A stretch of DNA of 64,000 nt. Origin: Curtobacterium sp. 'Ferrero' (GTDB lineage: Bacteria; Actinomycetota; Actinomycetes; Actinomycetales; Microbacteriaceae). The notes beneath the pieces are model-generated. The model did no database searches, was not told the origin of the DNA, and worked only from the letters and a program-made list of their open reading frames with translations. Shown here piece after piece: positions 1 to 8,237 of this stretch. The position numbers were made by a program, and so were the translations under genes. How positions within the stretch are numbered: position 1 is the stretch's first letter; the number at the start of each line of letters is the position of its first letter. The DNA lies in assembly GCF_002412165.1 (NCBI RefSeq), contig NZ_NXIA01000009.1, positions 1 to 64,000 of the forward strand, written 5' to 3'.

Positions 1-878
1 GATGCACCGTCGGCCGCGCCGGCAGGGGCGCGGCGGTCGGCGTCGGCGGCGCGGTCGTTCGTGGTGAGCCGCGGGTCGGTCGCGTCGCGGACGGCGTCGC
101 CGAGCAGCGACAGCGCGGCGACGACGAGCGCGATGGACGCACCCGGCCAGGTCGCACTCCACGGGTGCACGCCGATGTACTGCTGCAGGTCGGACAGCAG
201 CGACCCCCACGACGCCGTGTTCGACCCAGCGCCGTAGCCGAGGTACGACAGCCCGGCCTCGGCGAGTACCGCGGTCGCCATCGCGAGCGAGAGCTGCACC
301 GTGAAGAGCGGCGCCGCGTTCGGGACGAGGTGCCGGAACAGCACGCCGGAGCCGCCGACGCCGGACGCCCGGGCCGCGGTGACGTAGTCGCTCCGGGCGA
401 TGCGGCGGATCTCACCGCGGGCGACGCGGGCGATGGTCACGCCGAAGGACAGGCCGACCGAGACGATCACCACCCCGAGCGATCCGCCGTACACCGCGGT
501 GAGGAGCATGGCCGTGAGGAGCGTCGGGAACGCCACCAGGATGTCGAGCAGCACCGCGGTCCCCTCGCGCACCCAGCGTGCGGTGAGTGAGCCGATCGCC
601 GTGAGGACGATCCCGACGACGCTCGCGATCACCCCGGCGCCGACCGCGACGACGACGGTGGTCCGCGTGCCGGCGAGCAGGTAGCTGGCGATGTCCCGCC
701 CCGCCGCGTCCGTGCCGAACCAGTGTGCCGCGCTCGGCGGCTCCCACTGGTGGAACGGGTCGGTCCGGAACGGGTCCTGTGGCACCCAGACGAGCGACAC
801 GGCGGCGAGTACGACGAGCAGGCCGAGGACGACCACGGCGAAGACCCCCGTCGGCCTCGCGACCAGGCGGCGGATCAC
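1..878 (-). CDS. Oligopeptide ABC transporter permease, DppC/OppC type (partial, runs off left edge)
   Basis: Second inner-membrane permease of a peptide importer. I translated about 292 codons from a GTG at 878 without meeting a stop, so the 3' end lies outside the window. An N-terminal membrane segment is followed by the family motif HWFGTDAAGRDI (about residues 52-63), a multi-helix BPD_transp_1 core with the EAA-type loop RASGVGGSGVLFRHLVPNAA, and the typical ending GDAVRDATDPRL. The last visible residues are Ala/Asp-rich and already past the usual family end, so little should be missing. Its start overlaps the DppB-type stop by 4 bases (GTGA), which indicates translational coupling. ATPase genes would be expected further left. 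Confidence 0.9.
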   Translation of the reverse strand, partial: MIRRLVARPTGVFAVVVLGLLVVLAAVSLVWVPQDPFRTDPFHQWEPPSAAHWFGTDAAGRDIASYLLAGTRTTVVVAVGAGVIASVVGIVLTAIGSLTARWVREGTAVLLDILVAFPTLLTAMLLTAVYGGSLGVVIVSVGLSFGVTIARVARGEIRRIARSDYVTAARASGVGGSGVLFRHLVPNAAPLFTVQLSLAMATAVLAEAGLSYLGYGAGSNTASWGSLLSDLQQYIGVHPWSATWPGASIALVVAALSLLGDAVRDATDPRLTTNDRAADADRRAPAGAADGA

Positions 879-1828
879 GAGCCCACCTCGCGCTGCCTCG
901 GGTCGAGCGCGCGGTGGACGACGTCCACGGCGAAGCCGACGAGCAGCACGAGCCCGGTGAGCACGAGCAGCTCCGACTGCACCTTCGTGACGTCACGCCG
1001 TCCGACGTCCGTGACGAGCATCCGGCCGACCCCGGGCAGCGCGAACAGCTGCTCGACCACGACCGCGCCCACGAGCAGTCCGGCGATCTGCACGCCGAGG
1101 ACCGCCAGCACCGTCAGCGCGACGGACGGCAGCCCGTGCCGCAGGAGGGCCTGCGTCCGGGTGAGTCCGATCGCGGCGGCGGTGCGGACGTGGTCGGCGT
1201 CGAGCACACCGAGCGTCGCGGACCGGGTGAAGCGGAGGATGACCGCGCCCTCGACGGCGCCGATCGTCAGCGCGGGCAGCAGGAGCGACGCGAACGCCCG
1301 GCCCGGTTCGGACCAGCCGTCGAGCGGGAAGCCCTGCGTCGGGAGCCAGTGCAGCGTCACGGCGAAGAGCGCGACGAGCAGCATGCCCGCCCACACGATC
1401 GGCACCGCCGCGACCGCCTGCGCGACGAACCCGATCACGGCGCCGCCGGGCCGTCGGCGGAGCACCGCGGCGACGACGCCGAGCGGGACCCCGAGGAGCA
1501 GTGCCGCGGCGAGCGACATGCCGGCGAGGGGCAGCGTGACCGCGAGCTTCTGGACGAGCTCCGGTGCGACCGGTCCGTCGGTGACGAGCGAGCGGCCGAG
1601 GTCACCGCGGAACAGGCCGCCGATCCAGTCGAGGTACTGCACCACGACGGGGCGGTCGAGGCCGAGCTCCTGCCGCAGCTGCGCCACCTGTGCCGGGGTC
1701 GCCTGGGTCCCGGCGACGATCTGTGCGACGTCGCCGGGGAGCACCCGCAGCGTGGCGAACACGATGACGCTCGCCACGAGCAGGCCGACGACGAGCAGCA
1801 CGAGCCGCCCGAGCAGGAACCGGGTCAC
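875..1828 (-). CDS. Oligopeptide ABC transporter permease, DppB/OppB type
   Basis: Inner-membrane permease (317 aa) that would form the translocation channel with the DppC-type partner. The N-terminus MTRFLLGRLVLLVVGLLVAS is a hydrophobic helix, followed by the family signature FATLRVLPGDVAQ and the periplasmic stretch QELGLDRPVVVQYLDWIGGL, then repeated membrane helices. Length matches the family (about 310-340). It sits 34 bases downstream of the binding lipoprotein gene and overlaps the next permease by 4 bases, so the three form one operon. Substrate (dipeptide, oligopeptide, nickel or sugar) cannot be told from sequence alone. Confidence 0.92.
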   Translation of the reverse strand: MTRFLLGRLVLLVVGLLVASVIVFATLRVLPGDVAQIVAGTQATPAQVAQLRQELGLDRPVVVQYLDWIGGLFRGDLGRSLVTDGPVAPELVQKLAVTLPLAGMSLAAALLLGVPLGVVAAVLRRRPGGAVIGFVAQAVAAVPIVWAGMLLVALFAVTLHWLPTQGFPLDGWSEPGRAFASLLLPALTIGAVEGAVILRFTRSATLGVLDADHVRTAAAIGLTRTQALLRHGLPSVALTVLAVLGVQIAGLLVGAVVVEQLFALPGVGRMLVTDVGRRDVTKVQSELLVLTGLVLLVGFAVDVVHRALDPRQREVGS

Positions 1829-1862
1829 GGCTCGATGCTACGGGGCGGCATCACCGCCACGG

Positions 1863-3401
1863 TCACCCGACGGCGAGCTTCGTCAGGTCGAGGCGGGAGT
1901 TGGTGCCGTCGAAGGGCACGCCCGTCACGCCCTTCCGGACAGCCGTGATCGAGGTCGCCGTGTAGAGCCACTCGCCGGCCGCGTCCTCGGAGACGATCCG
2001 TGCCGCCTTCTGGAGCGCCGCGACCTTGGCGGACTCGGTCGTCGCCGCCAGCGATTGCGCGTAGAGGTCCTGGACCTGCGCGTTGTCGTACCCGAAGTAG
2101 TAGTCCGGGTTCGCCCAGTTGCCGAAGTCCCGCGCCTCGACGTGGTCGACGAGGCTCATGTCGAACGTGCGCTTCCCCGACTTCGGTGCCTCGAACACGG
2201 TCGACAGCCAGGTGGCGAAGTCGACGCGCTGCACGGTGAGCGTGATGCCGACGTCGGCGAGCTGCGACTTGAGCACGTCGCCGATCGTGGACGGGTAGAT
2301 GTTCGCGTACGTCAGGGTCAGGTCGAGCTTCGGCTTCCCCGCCTCCGCGAGCAGCTTCTTCGCGTTCGACGGGTCGTAGGCGTCGATCGAGGTGAGGTCC
2401 TGGTAGCCGGGGTCGAGCGCCGGGATGGGGCCGCCCTGCTCGACGCCGGTGCCGCCAACGGCCTTGATGACCGCCTTCGGGTCGATGGCCTGCCGGATCG
2501 CCTTCCGCACCCGGACGTCGGTGAACGGCGCCTTCTGGTCGTTGAACGCGAGCGTGTACTTGTCGGTGGTCTTGCCCGTGTGGAGCGTGATGTCCGGGTT
2601 GCCCTCGAGCTGGCTCTTCAGGGTGCCGTCGACCGCCGTCTCCACGTCGAGGTCGCCGTTCGCCATCGCGTTCACGGCCGTCGACGGCTGCGTGATGTAG
2701 CGGAAGACGATCTTCGCGACCTTCGCCTTCGTGCCCCAGTAGTCGGGGTTGCGCGTGAAGGTGAGCGAGTCGCCCTGCTTCCACGAGGCCACCTCGTAGG
2801 GGCCGGTGCCGTTCGCGGTCGTCGCGAGGTCGTTCTTCGCCGCCTTCTCGAGCACCAGGCCGGCGCGTCCGGTCAGGTTCCAGAGCAGGTCGGAGTCCGG
2901 CTTCGCGAGCTGCAGCACGACGGAGTCGGAGGAGGGCGACGTGATCGACGTCACGTTCGCGAGCTGGGCGGAGTCGACGTAGGTGTCGTCGGCCTTGACC
3001 TGCTCGAGGGACCACACGACGTCGGCGGCCGTGACCGGCTTGCCGTCCTGGAACGTCGTGCCCTTCCGGAGCGTGAAGGTGTAGGTCAGACCGTCCGCCG
3101 AGACCTCGTGCGAGGACGCCAGGACGTCACGGACGTCCCCGCCCGTCGTCCGTCCGACGAGGCCCTGGTAGACGTTGTCGATGAGCACCTGGTCGAGCGC
3201 GGCTCCGGACTGCGTGCGGATGTCCAGGCTGGTCGGCTCGAGCACGAGGCCGACGCGCACGGTGGCGTCCTCGCCGCCCTTCGGCGCGGAGGAGCCGGAG
3301 CAGCCCGCGAGCGTGATCGCGGAGACGACCGCCATCGCGGCGGCTGCCAGGGCGACGCGGGCACGCCTCGATGCACGGCCGTGGGACAGGGGCGGAATCA
3401 T
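1863..3401 (-). CDS. Peptide ABC transporter substrate-binding lipoprotein (SBP family 5)
   Basis: Extracytoplasmic solute receptor (512 aa) of the importer. It has an Arg-rich n-region, a hydrophobic helix and the lipobox LAGC near residue 33, so it is probably lipid-anchored. The mature part starts with the DppA/OppA-type sequence RVGLVLEPTSLDIRTQSGAA and contains TFTLRKGTTFQDGKPVTAADVVWSLE, typical of SBP_bac_5. The ATG at 3401 is preceded by a strong ribosome site (GGAAGGAA). First gene of the minus-strand operon leading into both permeases. Ligand unknown. Confidence 0.93.
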   Translation of the reverse strand: MIPPLSHGRASRRARVALAAAAMAVVSAITLAGCSGSSAPKGGEDATVRVGLVLEPTSLDIRTQSGAALDQVLIDNVYQGLVGRTTGGDVRDVLASSHEVSADGLTYTFTLRKGTTFQDGKPVTAADVVWSLEQVKADDTYVDSAQLANVTSITSPSSDSVVLQLAKPDSDLLWNLTGRAGLVLEKAAKNDLATTANGTGPYEVASWKQGDSLTFTRNPDYWGTKAKVAKIVFRYITQPSTAVNAMANGDLDVETAVDGTLKSQLEGNPDITLHTGKTTDKYTLAFNDQKAPFTDVRVRKAIRQAIDPKAVIKAVGGTGVEQGGPIPALDPGYQDLTSIDAYDPSNAKKLLAEAGKPKLDLTLTYANIYPSTIGDVLKSQLADVGITLTVQRVDFATWLSTVFEAPKSGKRTFDMSLVDHVEARDFGNWANPDYYFGYDNAQVQDLYAQSLAATTESAKVAALQKAARIVSEDAAGEWLYTATSITAVRKGVTGVPFDGTNSRLDLTKLAVG

Positions 3402-3461
3402 GGGTCGTGGGTTCCTTCCGGGCGCTCGTGGCGACGGTCGTCGCGCGGCGCTCGCACGAGA

Positions 3462-4400
3462 CTAGCGGCGTGCGGAGCCGTCCTGCGACGGTTTCTCGTC
3501 GGGGTGTAACAATCCGTGGTCGTCCGCCCATGCCCGGATCGCGCCGGCGAGTTCCCGGGGTGCCTGGTTCTGCACCGCGTGCCGTGCCTCGACGGTGACG
3601 ACCCGCGCGTGGGGGAGCCGCTCGACGAACGCGGCGTGCAGCTTCGGGGAGACGTACCCGCGGTCGCCACGGACCAGCAGGATCGGCACGTCGAGCGCCT
3701 CGAGGTCCGGCCAGGCGTCCGCGAACCGCCCCACGGACGATGTCCGGCCCGCCGGCAGGTGCGGGAAGTGGTGGCGCCGGACGAGTCGGCCGTCGGCGCC
3801 GAGGCGGGTCGTGTGCCGCGCTTCGCGGCGGAGGACGGCGCGGTCGTCGCCGACTCGTGCCTCGACCGCCCGGTCGACCACCTCGTCGAGCGAGGCGAAG
3901 GGCTCCTCGTCCTCGAGTGCCCGGGCGATCCGGTCGACCGCCCGCTGCGCGAAGTCGGGCGACATGTCGACGAGCACCAGCCCGGTCACGCGCTCCGGCG
4001 AACGGGCCGCGACCCGGGCTCCCGCGATCGCGCCGAGGGAGTGCCCCACCAGGACCCCCGGCGGCACGGCCAGCGCGTCGAGCGCGGCTGCGATCGTCGG
4101 CGCGGTCGCGTCCGCGCCGTAGTCGGCGTCGTCCCGCCACGAGGACCGTCCGTGGCCCGGCAGGTCGAGTGCGACCGCCGGCTCGCCCAGGGCGAGCGCG
4201 GTCGCGTCGAAGCTGTGCGCGTCGATGCCGAGCCCGTGCAGGAAGGTGATCCGTGCCTCCCGGTCGCCCCAGCGGATCGCGGACACGTCGTGCCCGTCCG
4301 CGGTGCGGACGACCTGCCTGGAGGCGCGGAGCGGCTCCGTCACGCCGCCCGCGGCGGCGAGCGCGGCCAGGTCGGCGAATTCGTCGTCGGGTTCGGACAC
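3462..4400 (-). CDS. Alpha/beta-fold hydrolase
   Basis: Cytosolic alpha/beta hydrolase (312 aa). Seen: the oxyanion-hole motif FLHGLGID (about residues 53-60), the nucleophile elbow VGHSLGAIAG (GHSLG, Ser nucleophile), a cap region, then LLVRGDRGYVSP with a candidate acid residue and the late His in EARHAVQNQ. These give a plausible Ser-Asp-His triad. Family members include esterases, lipases and haloperoxidase-like enzymes, and the substrate cannot be assigned. GTG start at 4400. It is divergent from the siderophore-interacting gene with 63 bases between starts, and the iron box in that gap could affect both. Confidence 0.88.
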   Translation of the reverse strand: MSEPDDEFADLAALAAAGGVTEPLRASRQVVRTADGHDVSAIRWGDREARITFLHGLGIDAHSFDATALALGEPAVALDLPGHGRSSWRDDADYGADATAPTIAAALDALAVPPGVLVGHSLGAIAGARVAARSPERVTGLVLVDMSPDFAQRAVDRIARALEDEEPFASLDEVVDRAVEARVGDDRAVLRREARHTTRLGADGRLVRRHHFPHLPAGRTSSVGRFADAWPDLEALDVPILLVRGDRGYVSPKLHAAFVERLPHARVVTVEARHAVQNQAPRELAGAIRAWADDHGLLHPDEKPSQDGSARR

Positions 4401-4436
4401 CCGACGATCCTGCCACCGCCGCGCTCCCTGGTCGTC

Positions 4437-4457
4437 TTAGGTAAGGCATGCCATACT
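4437..4457 (+). promoter_or_regulatory. DtxR/IdeR-type iron box overlapping a -10 element
   Basis: The 21 bases TTAGGTAAGGCATGCCATACT begin with the TTAGGT half-site typical of DtxR/IdeR operators and have a dyad centred on GGCATGCC. The arms GGTAAGGCA and AGTATGGCA (reverse complement of the right side) agree at 7 of 9 positions. The last six bases, CATACT, lie exactly six bases before the GTG at 4464, which matches the leaderless spacing elsewhere in the window. A bound repressor would therefore cover the -10 element of the siderophore-interacting gene. Iron-dependent repression is inference from family knowledge. Confidence 0.6.
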
Positions 4458-4463
4458 CGGGTC

Positions 4464-5369
4464 GTGGCAACCCGGTACCGCGTCTTCCCCGTCCGCGTCG
4501 CGGCGGTGACCGCGCTCACGCCGCACTTCGTCCGGGTGACGCTGACCGGGGACGCCCTCGCCGAGTTCGCCGCGGTCGGGCTCGACCAGCGCATCAAGGT
4601 CATGCTCCCCATCGACGGACTTGGGTTCACCGACCTGCCCGTCGACGGTCCCGACGCCGACTGGTACGCGGCGTGGCGCAGTCTGCCCGACGACCGCCGG
4701 AACCCGCTGCGCACCTACACGGTCCGCTCGTTCCGGCCGGACGCGCAGGAGCTCGACATCGACTTCGTCGCGCACGGCGACGCCGGGCCGGCCTCGCGGT
4801 GGGTGTCGTCCTGCCGGGTCGGGGACGAACTCCGGATCGTCGGCCCCCGCGTGCCGGAGTCGCCCGACGACCTGCCGAGCGGCGCTGCCGAGTTCGCCCC
4901 CGGTGCGGCGAACCGGATCCTCCTCGCCGGCGACGAGACCGCGGCACCGGCCATCTGCGCGATCCTCGAGGCGCTCGACGTCACCACCGTCGGACACGTC
5001 TTCATCGAGGTCCCGACGGACGCCGACCGCCTGCCCGTGACGGCGCCGGCCGGGGTCGAGGTCCGCTGGATCGCCCGCAACGGCGCGACCCACGGTGTCC
5101 GGATGACCGACCAGGTGCACGCGTGGGCGTCCTCGGTCGTCACCACGGGCCCGTGCGATGGCGCCGTCGAGCTCGCGGACGTCGACGTCGACGAACACGT
5201 CCTCTGGGACGTCCCGGCCTCGGCGGACGAGCGACCCGTGTACGCCTGGATCGCCGGTGAGGCCGGGTGCGTGAAGGCGCTCCGCCGCCACCTCGTGCGC
5301 GGCGTCGGACTCGACCGCGAGCAGGTCGCGTTCATGGGGTACTGGCGGAACGGCAAGCCCGAGCAGTGA
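4464..5369 (+). CDS. Siderophore-interacting protein (FAD-dependent ferric-siderophore reductase)
   Basis: Cytoplasmic SIP-family flavoprotein (301 aa) that would reduce imported ferric-siderophore to release iron. The N-terminal FAD-binding barrel holds the diagnostic RTYTVRSFRP (about residues 85-94), and the C-terminal part has LLAGDETAAPAICAILE and AWIAGEAGCVKALRRHL typical of the family. I chose GTG 4464 because homologous sequence begins there (VATRYRVFPVRV), a -10-like CATACT lies six bases upstream, and the frame further upstream reads antisense to the hydrolase. The ABC ATPase gene follows 13 bases after the stop. Confidence 0.92.
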   Translation: MATRYRVFPVRVAAVTALTPHFVRVTLTGDALAEFAAVGLDQRIKVMLPIDGLGFTDLPVDGPDADWYAAWRSLPDDRRNPLRTYTVRSFRPDAQELDIDFVAHGDAGPASRWVSSCRVGDELRIVGPRVPESPDDLPSGAAEFAPGAANRILLAGDETAAPAICAILEALDVTTVGHVFIEVPTDADRLPVTAPAGVEVRWIARNGATHGVRMTDQVHAWASSVVTTGPCDGAVELADVDVDEHVLWDVPASADERPVYAWIAGEAGCVKALRRHLVRGVGLDREQVAFMGYWRNGKPEQ

Positions 5370-5382
5370 GGGTGGTAGCGCA

Positions 5383-6183
5383 GTGAGCGTTGCGGCGCCC
5401 GCGACCGCCCTCGCCGCGCGGGGGCTGACGCTCGCGTACGACGACCGGGTCGTGGTGTCCTCACTCGACGTCGACGTCCCCGACGGCGAGCTGACCGTCG
5501 TGATCGGGCCGAACGCGTGCGGCAAGTCCACGCTGCTGAAGTCCTTCGCGCGGACGTTGACGCCGAGCGCGGGCACGGTGTTCCTCGACGGCGCGCCGAT
5601 CCGCTCCTACCGTCCGAAGGCGGTCGCACGGCGGGTGGCGATGCTGCCCCAGACGCCGATCGCGCCGGACGGCATCACGGTCCGCGACCTCGTGTCCCGC
5701 GGCCGGTTCCCGCACCAGGACCTCTTCCACCCGTCGTCCGGCTCCGACCGTGCGGCCGTGCAGGCGGCGCTCGAGCAGACCGACACGGTGGGGCTCGCTG
5801 ACCGCAGCGTGGACGAGCTGTCCGGTGGGCAGCGGCAGCGGGTGTGGATCGCGATGGTGCTCGCGCAGGAGACCGACATCGTCCTGCTCGACGAGCCGAC
5901 GACGTTCCTCGACATCGCGCACCAGTACGACGTGCTCGAGCTGGCAGCTTCCCTTCATGCCGCGGGCCGGACGGTGGTGGCCGTGCTGCACGACCTGAAC
6001 CAGGCCGCCCGCTACGCCACGCACCTCATCGCGATGCGGGGCGGGGCGATCGTGGCGTCGGGCACCCCGGCCGAGGTGCTCACGGCCGAGCTCGTCGAGG
6101 ACGTGTTCGGTCTGCCGTGCGTGGTCGTCCCGGACCCGGAGACGGGCACACCGCTCGTGGTCCCGCGCCGCCCCGCCGCCTGA
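5383..6183 (+). CDS. Ferric-siderophore ABC transporter ATP-binding protein (FecE/FepC type)
   Basis: Cytoplasmic ATPase (266 aa) powering uptake of iron complexes or a related ligand. Seen: Walker A GPNACGKST, the FepC/FhuC-type stretch GRFPHQDLF, the ABC signature LSGGQRQR, Walker B DIVLLDEPTTFLD and the switch His in VLHDLNQAARYA. GTG start 13 bases after the siderophore-interacting gene, so probably the same iron-regulated transcript. No permease or binding protein is encoded beside it, and the next gene is convergent, so partners must lie elsewhere. Confidence 0.93.
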   Translation: MSVAAPATALAARGLTLAYDDRVVVSSLDVDVPDGELTVVIGPNACGKSTLLKSFARTLTPSAGTVFLDGAPIRSYRPKAVARRVAMLPQTPIAPDGITVRDLVSRGRFPHQDLFHPSSGSDRAAVQAALEQTDTVGLADRSVDELSGGQRQRVWIAMVLAQETDIVLLDEPTTFLDIAHQYDVLELAASLHAAGRTVVAVLHDLNQAARYATHLIAMRGGAIVASGTPAEVLTAELVEDVFGLPCVVVPDPETGTPLVVPRRPAA

Positions 6184-6225
6184 CGCGGGTCCGGGTGCCG
6201 TCGCCCGCCGCCCGCCGCCCGGCGC

Positions 6226-6277
6226 TTGGTCGCACGCGGGTCGGTCGGTTGGTCGCACTGGGGTCGGTTGGTCGCAC
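6226..6277 (+). repeat. Three copies of TTGGTCGCAC in a convergent gap
   Basis: TTGGTCGCAC occurs at 6226, 6249 and 6268, separated by GGGTCGGT-rich spacers, giving units of 23 and 19 bases. It lies just downstream of the ABC ATPase gene and upstream of the 40-base palindrome. No coding potential or known function. Confidence 0.7.
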
Positions 6278-6360
6278 GACGTGCCGCTCATCTTCGTGCC
6301 GGGCGACACGATGCGCGACCGCGGCGACACGCTCGCGGCGTGTTCCGCGACCAGCGGACG

Positions 6361-6400
6361 GACGGGAGGCCCGTGGCGGCGCCGCCACGGGCCTCCCGTC
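6361..6400. repeat. Perfect 40-base palindrome between convergent genes, possible bidirectional terminator
   Basis: Bases 6361-6380 (GACGGGAGGCCCGTGGCGGC) are the exact reverse complement of 6381-6400. The palindrome lies between the stop of the ABC ATPase gene (6183) and the stop of the convergent HExxH gene (6416), where a bidirectional terminator is expected. There is no T-tract. Its outer ten bases and central GGCGCCGCC recur in the element at 18803-18852, which points to a dispersed palindromic repeat family. Confidence 0.75.
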
Positions 6401-6415
6401 GGTCTCGTGGTCGCG

Positions 6416-6772
6416 TCAGCGGACGTAGCCGCCGTCCTCCAGTCCCGCCTCGACCTCGAACCGGTTCCGCAGCGGATCCCGACCCGCGATCGCGTAGAGG
6501 AGGGGCATCGCCATGCCGTAGCGCTTCCACTGGTCGACGTGGACGCGCTCGTGACGGAGCACCCGCTCGTCGTCGTTGTCACGGGTGAGGTACACCGAGC
6601 CCACACACGTGCCACCTCGTCGGAACGCCCAGCGGGGCAGACCCGAGCAGACGACGAGTCCGTCGACGACGCGGACCGGCCCGGTGGAGAGCGGGAGGCC
6701 GACCGCCAGACCCACCGCCGTCGCGAACGCCCACCCGGCACGCGACAGCGGCGAGTCGACGAACGGGTTCAC
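6416..6772 (-). CDS. Small HExxH-motif protein, putative zinc-binding
   Basis: 118-residue protein of unknown function. An N-terminal hydrophobic stretch (about residues 12-28) may be a membrane anchor. A zinc-protease-type motif HERVH sits at residues 74-78, followed by DQWKRYG and a hydrophobic MPLLYAIAG. Such short HExxH proteins occur in Actinobacteria, sometimes labelled Fe-S oxidoreductase without support. The third zinc ligand is not obvious, so catalysis is uncertain. Its GTG start overlaps the TGA of the upstream disulfide reductase by 4 bases (6769-6772), so the two are translationally coupled. Confidence 0.75.
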   Translation of the reverse strand: MNPFVDSPLSRAGWAFATAVGLAVGLPLSTGPVRVVDGLVVCSGLPRWAFRRGGTCVGSVYLTRDNDDERVLRHERVHVDQWKRYGMAMPLLYAIAGRDPLRNRFEVEAGLEDGGYVR

Positions 6773-8172
6773 TCCGGTCGGCCGTAGGTCTCGAGCAGCC
6801 GGAGCCAGACCTCGTTCATGGTCGGGTAGGCAGGGACGGCATGCCAGAGCCGGTCGATCGGGACCTCGCCGACGACGGCGACGGTCGCGGCGTGGAGCAT
6901 CTCCGCGACGTCCTGCCCGACGAAGGTGGCGCCGACGACGACACCCCGCGACTCGTCGACGACGAGGTTCGCGCGGCCGGTGTAGCCGTCCGCCTGCAGT
7001 GCGGCGCCGGCGACGTTGCCGAGCTCGTACTCGACGACCCGCACGTCGATGCCCTGCTGCCGTGCCGCGGCCTCCGTGAGCCCGACGCTCGCGACCTCGG
7101 GGTCGGTGAAGGTCACCTGCGGCACCGCGGCGTGGTCCGCCGTGGCGACGTGGGCACCCCAGGGCTCGGTGTGCAGCGGGGTCCCCTGGTGGCGGGCCGC
7201 GATCGCCTCGCCGGCGGCACGTGCCTGGTACTTGCCCTGGTGGGTGAGGAGCGCGCGGTGGTTGACGTCACCGACGGCGTAGAGCCAGTCGGTGCCGGTG
7301 ACGAGCAAGGTGTCGTCCACGTCGAGCCAGGCGCCCGGCTCGAGGCCGACCGTCTCGAGCCCCAGGTCGGCGGTGTGCGGGCGACGACCGGTGGCGGCGA
7401 GGACCTCGCTCGTCACGACGGTGCTGCCGTCGTCGAGGGTCGTGGTGACCAGCCCGTGCTCGTCGCGGTCGACCCGGACCGGGCTGACGCCCGTGCGGAC
7501 GTCGACACCCCGGGAGCGGAGTCCCTCGGCGACCAGCTCGCCCGCGAACGGCTCCATCCCGCCGAGCAGGCCGCCGCGGGCGACGAGGGTGACGGTGGCG
7601 CCCAGGGAGGCCCAAGCCGTGGCCAGTTCGGTACCCGCCACGCCGCCGCCGATGACGAGGAGGCTCTCCGGCACCTGCTGGGCGCTGGTCGCCTCCCGCG
7701 TGCCCCACGGCTTCGCCTCGGCGAGCCCGGGGACGTCCGGCAGGGCGTGCAGTGAGCCGGTGACGACCGCGACGGCCGCGCGGGCGGTGTGGGTCTCGCC
7801 GTCGACCTCGATGGTCTTCTCGCCGGTGAGGCGCGCGTGCCCACGGATCAGGGCGATGCCGGCGGACTCGAGCCACGAGACCTGCCCGTCGTCCTTCCAG
7901 TCCGAGGTGAAGGAGGTGCGTCGGGCGAGGACGTGCGCGGCGTCGAGGTCACCCGTGACCGCCTGTGCGGCGCCGTCGAGTCGCCGGGCCGCCTCGAGCG
8001 CGTGGCCGCTGCGGAGGAGCGCCTTGGACGGCATGCACGCCCAGTAGGAGCACTCGCCGCCGACGAGTTCCGCCTCCACGACCGCGACCGAGAGTCCGCG
8101 CTTGTGGGCGTAGTCCGCCACGTTCTCGCCGACTGCGCCGGCGCCGATCACGATGAGGTCGTAGTCCGTCAT
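6769..8172 (-). CDS. FAD-dependent pyridine nucleotide-disulfide oxidoreductase
   Basis: Class I flavoprotein disulfide reductase (467 aa), related to dihydrolipoamide dehydrogenase and mercuric reductase. Seen: FAD motif VIGAGAVGENVAD (residues 8-20), redox pair C41-C46 in GGECSYWACMPSK, NAD(P)-binding VIGGGVAGTELATAWASLG, the second FAD motif YAVGDVNHRALLTH, and the C-terminal dimer-interface HAVPAYPTMNE with the catalytic-base region. The residues inside the CxxxxC loop (SYWA) differ from the usual xNxG, so the substrate is not necessarily lipoamide. Leaderless start: TACGTT lies six bases upstream of the ATG at 8172. Confidence 0.92.
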   Translation of the reverse strand: MTDYDLIVIGAGAVGENVADYAHKRGLSVAVVEAELVGGECSYWACMPSKALLRSGHALEAARRLDGAAQAVTGDLDAAHVLARRTSFTSDWKDDGQVSWLESAGIALIRGHARLTGEKTIEVDGETHTARAAVAVVTGSLHALPDVPGLAEAKPWGTREATSAQQVPESLLVIGGGVAGTELATAWASLGATVTLVARGGLLGGMEPFAGELVAEGLRSRGVDVRTGVSPVRVDRDEHGLVTTTLDDGSTVVTSEVLAATGRRPHTADLGLETVGLEPGAWLDVDDTLLVTGTDWLYAVGDVNHRALLTHQGKYQARAAGEAIAARHQGTPLHTEPWGAHVATADHAAVPQVTFTDPEVASVGLTEAAARQQGIDVRVVEYELGNVAGAALQADGYTGRANLVVDESRGVVVGATFVGQDVAEMLHAATVAVVGEVPIDRLWHAVPAYPTMNEVWLRLLETYGRPE

Positions 8173-8184
8173 GCTGCCAACGTA
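8173..8184 (-). promoter_or_regulatory. Leaderless promoter -10 (TACGTT) of the disulfide reductase gene
   Basis: On the minus strand TACGTT (8184-8179) is followed by six bases and then the ATG at 8172. No Shine-Dalgarno fits in that space. This is the actinobacterial pattern for transcription starting at the start codon. Confidence 0.5.
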
Positions 8185-8237
8185 CGCGGCCAGGCCTCGG
8201 GGAAGCCGTCTGCCGTGCGTACGGAGCGGCGCGTGCG

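Noticed and set aside
723..3509. Plus-strand 928-codon frame across the peptide transporter genes
   Set aside because: Antisense to two genes with strong family motifs; low-complexity Arg/Ser translation.
3516..4463. N-terminal extension of the siderophore-interacting frame
   Set aside because: It reads antisense to the alpha/beta hydrolase and across the iron box; homology begins at GTG 4464.
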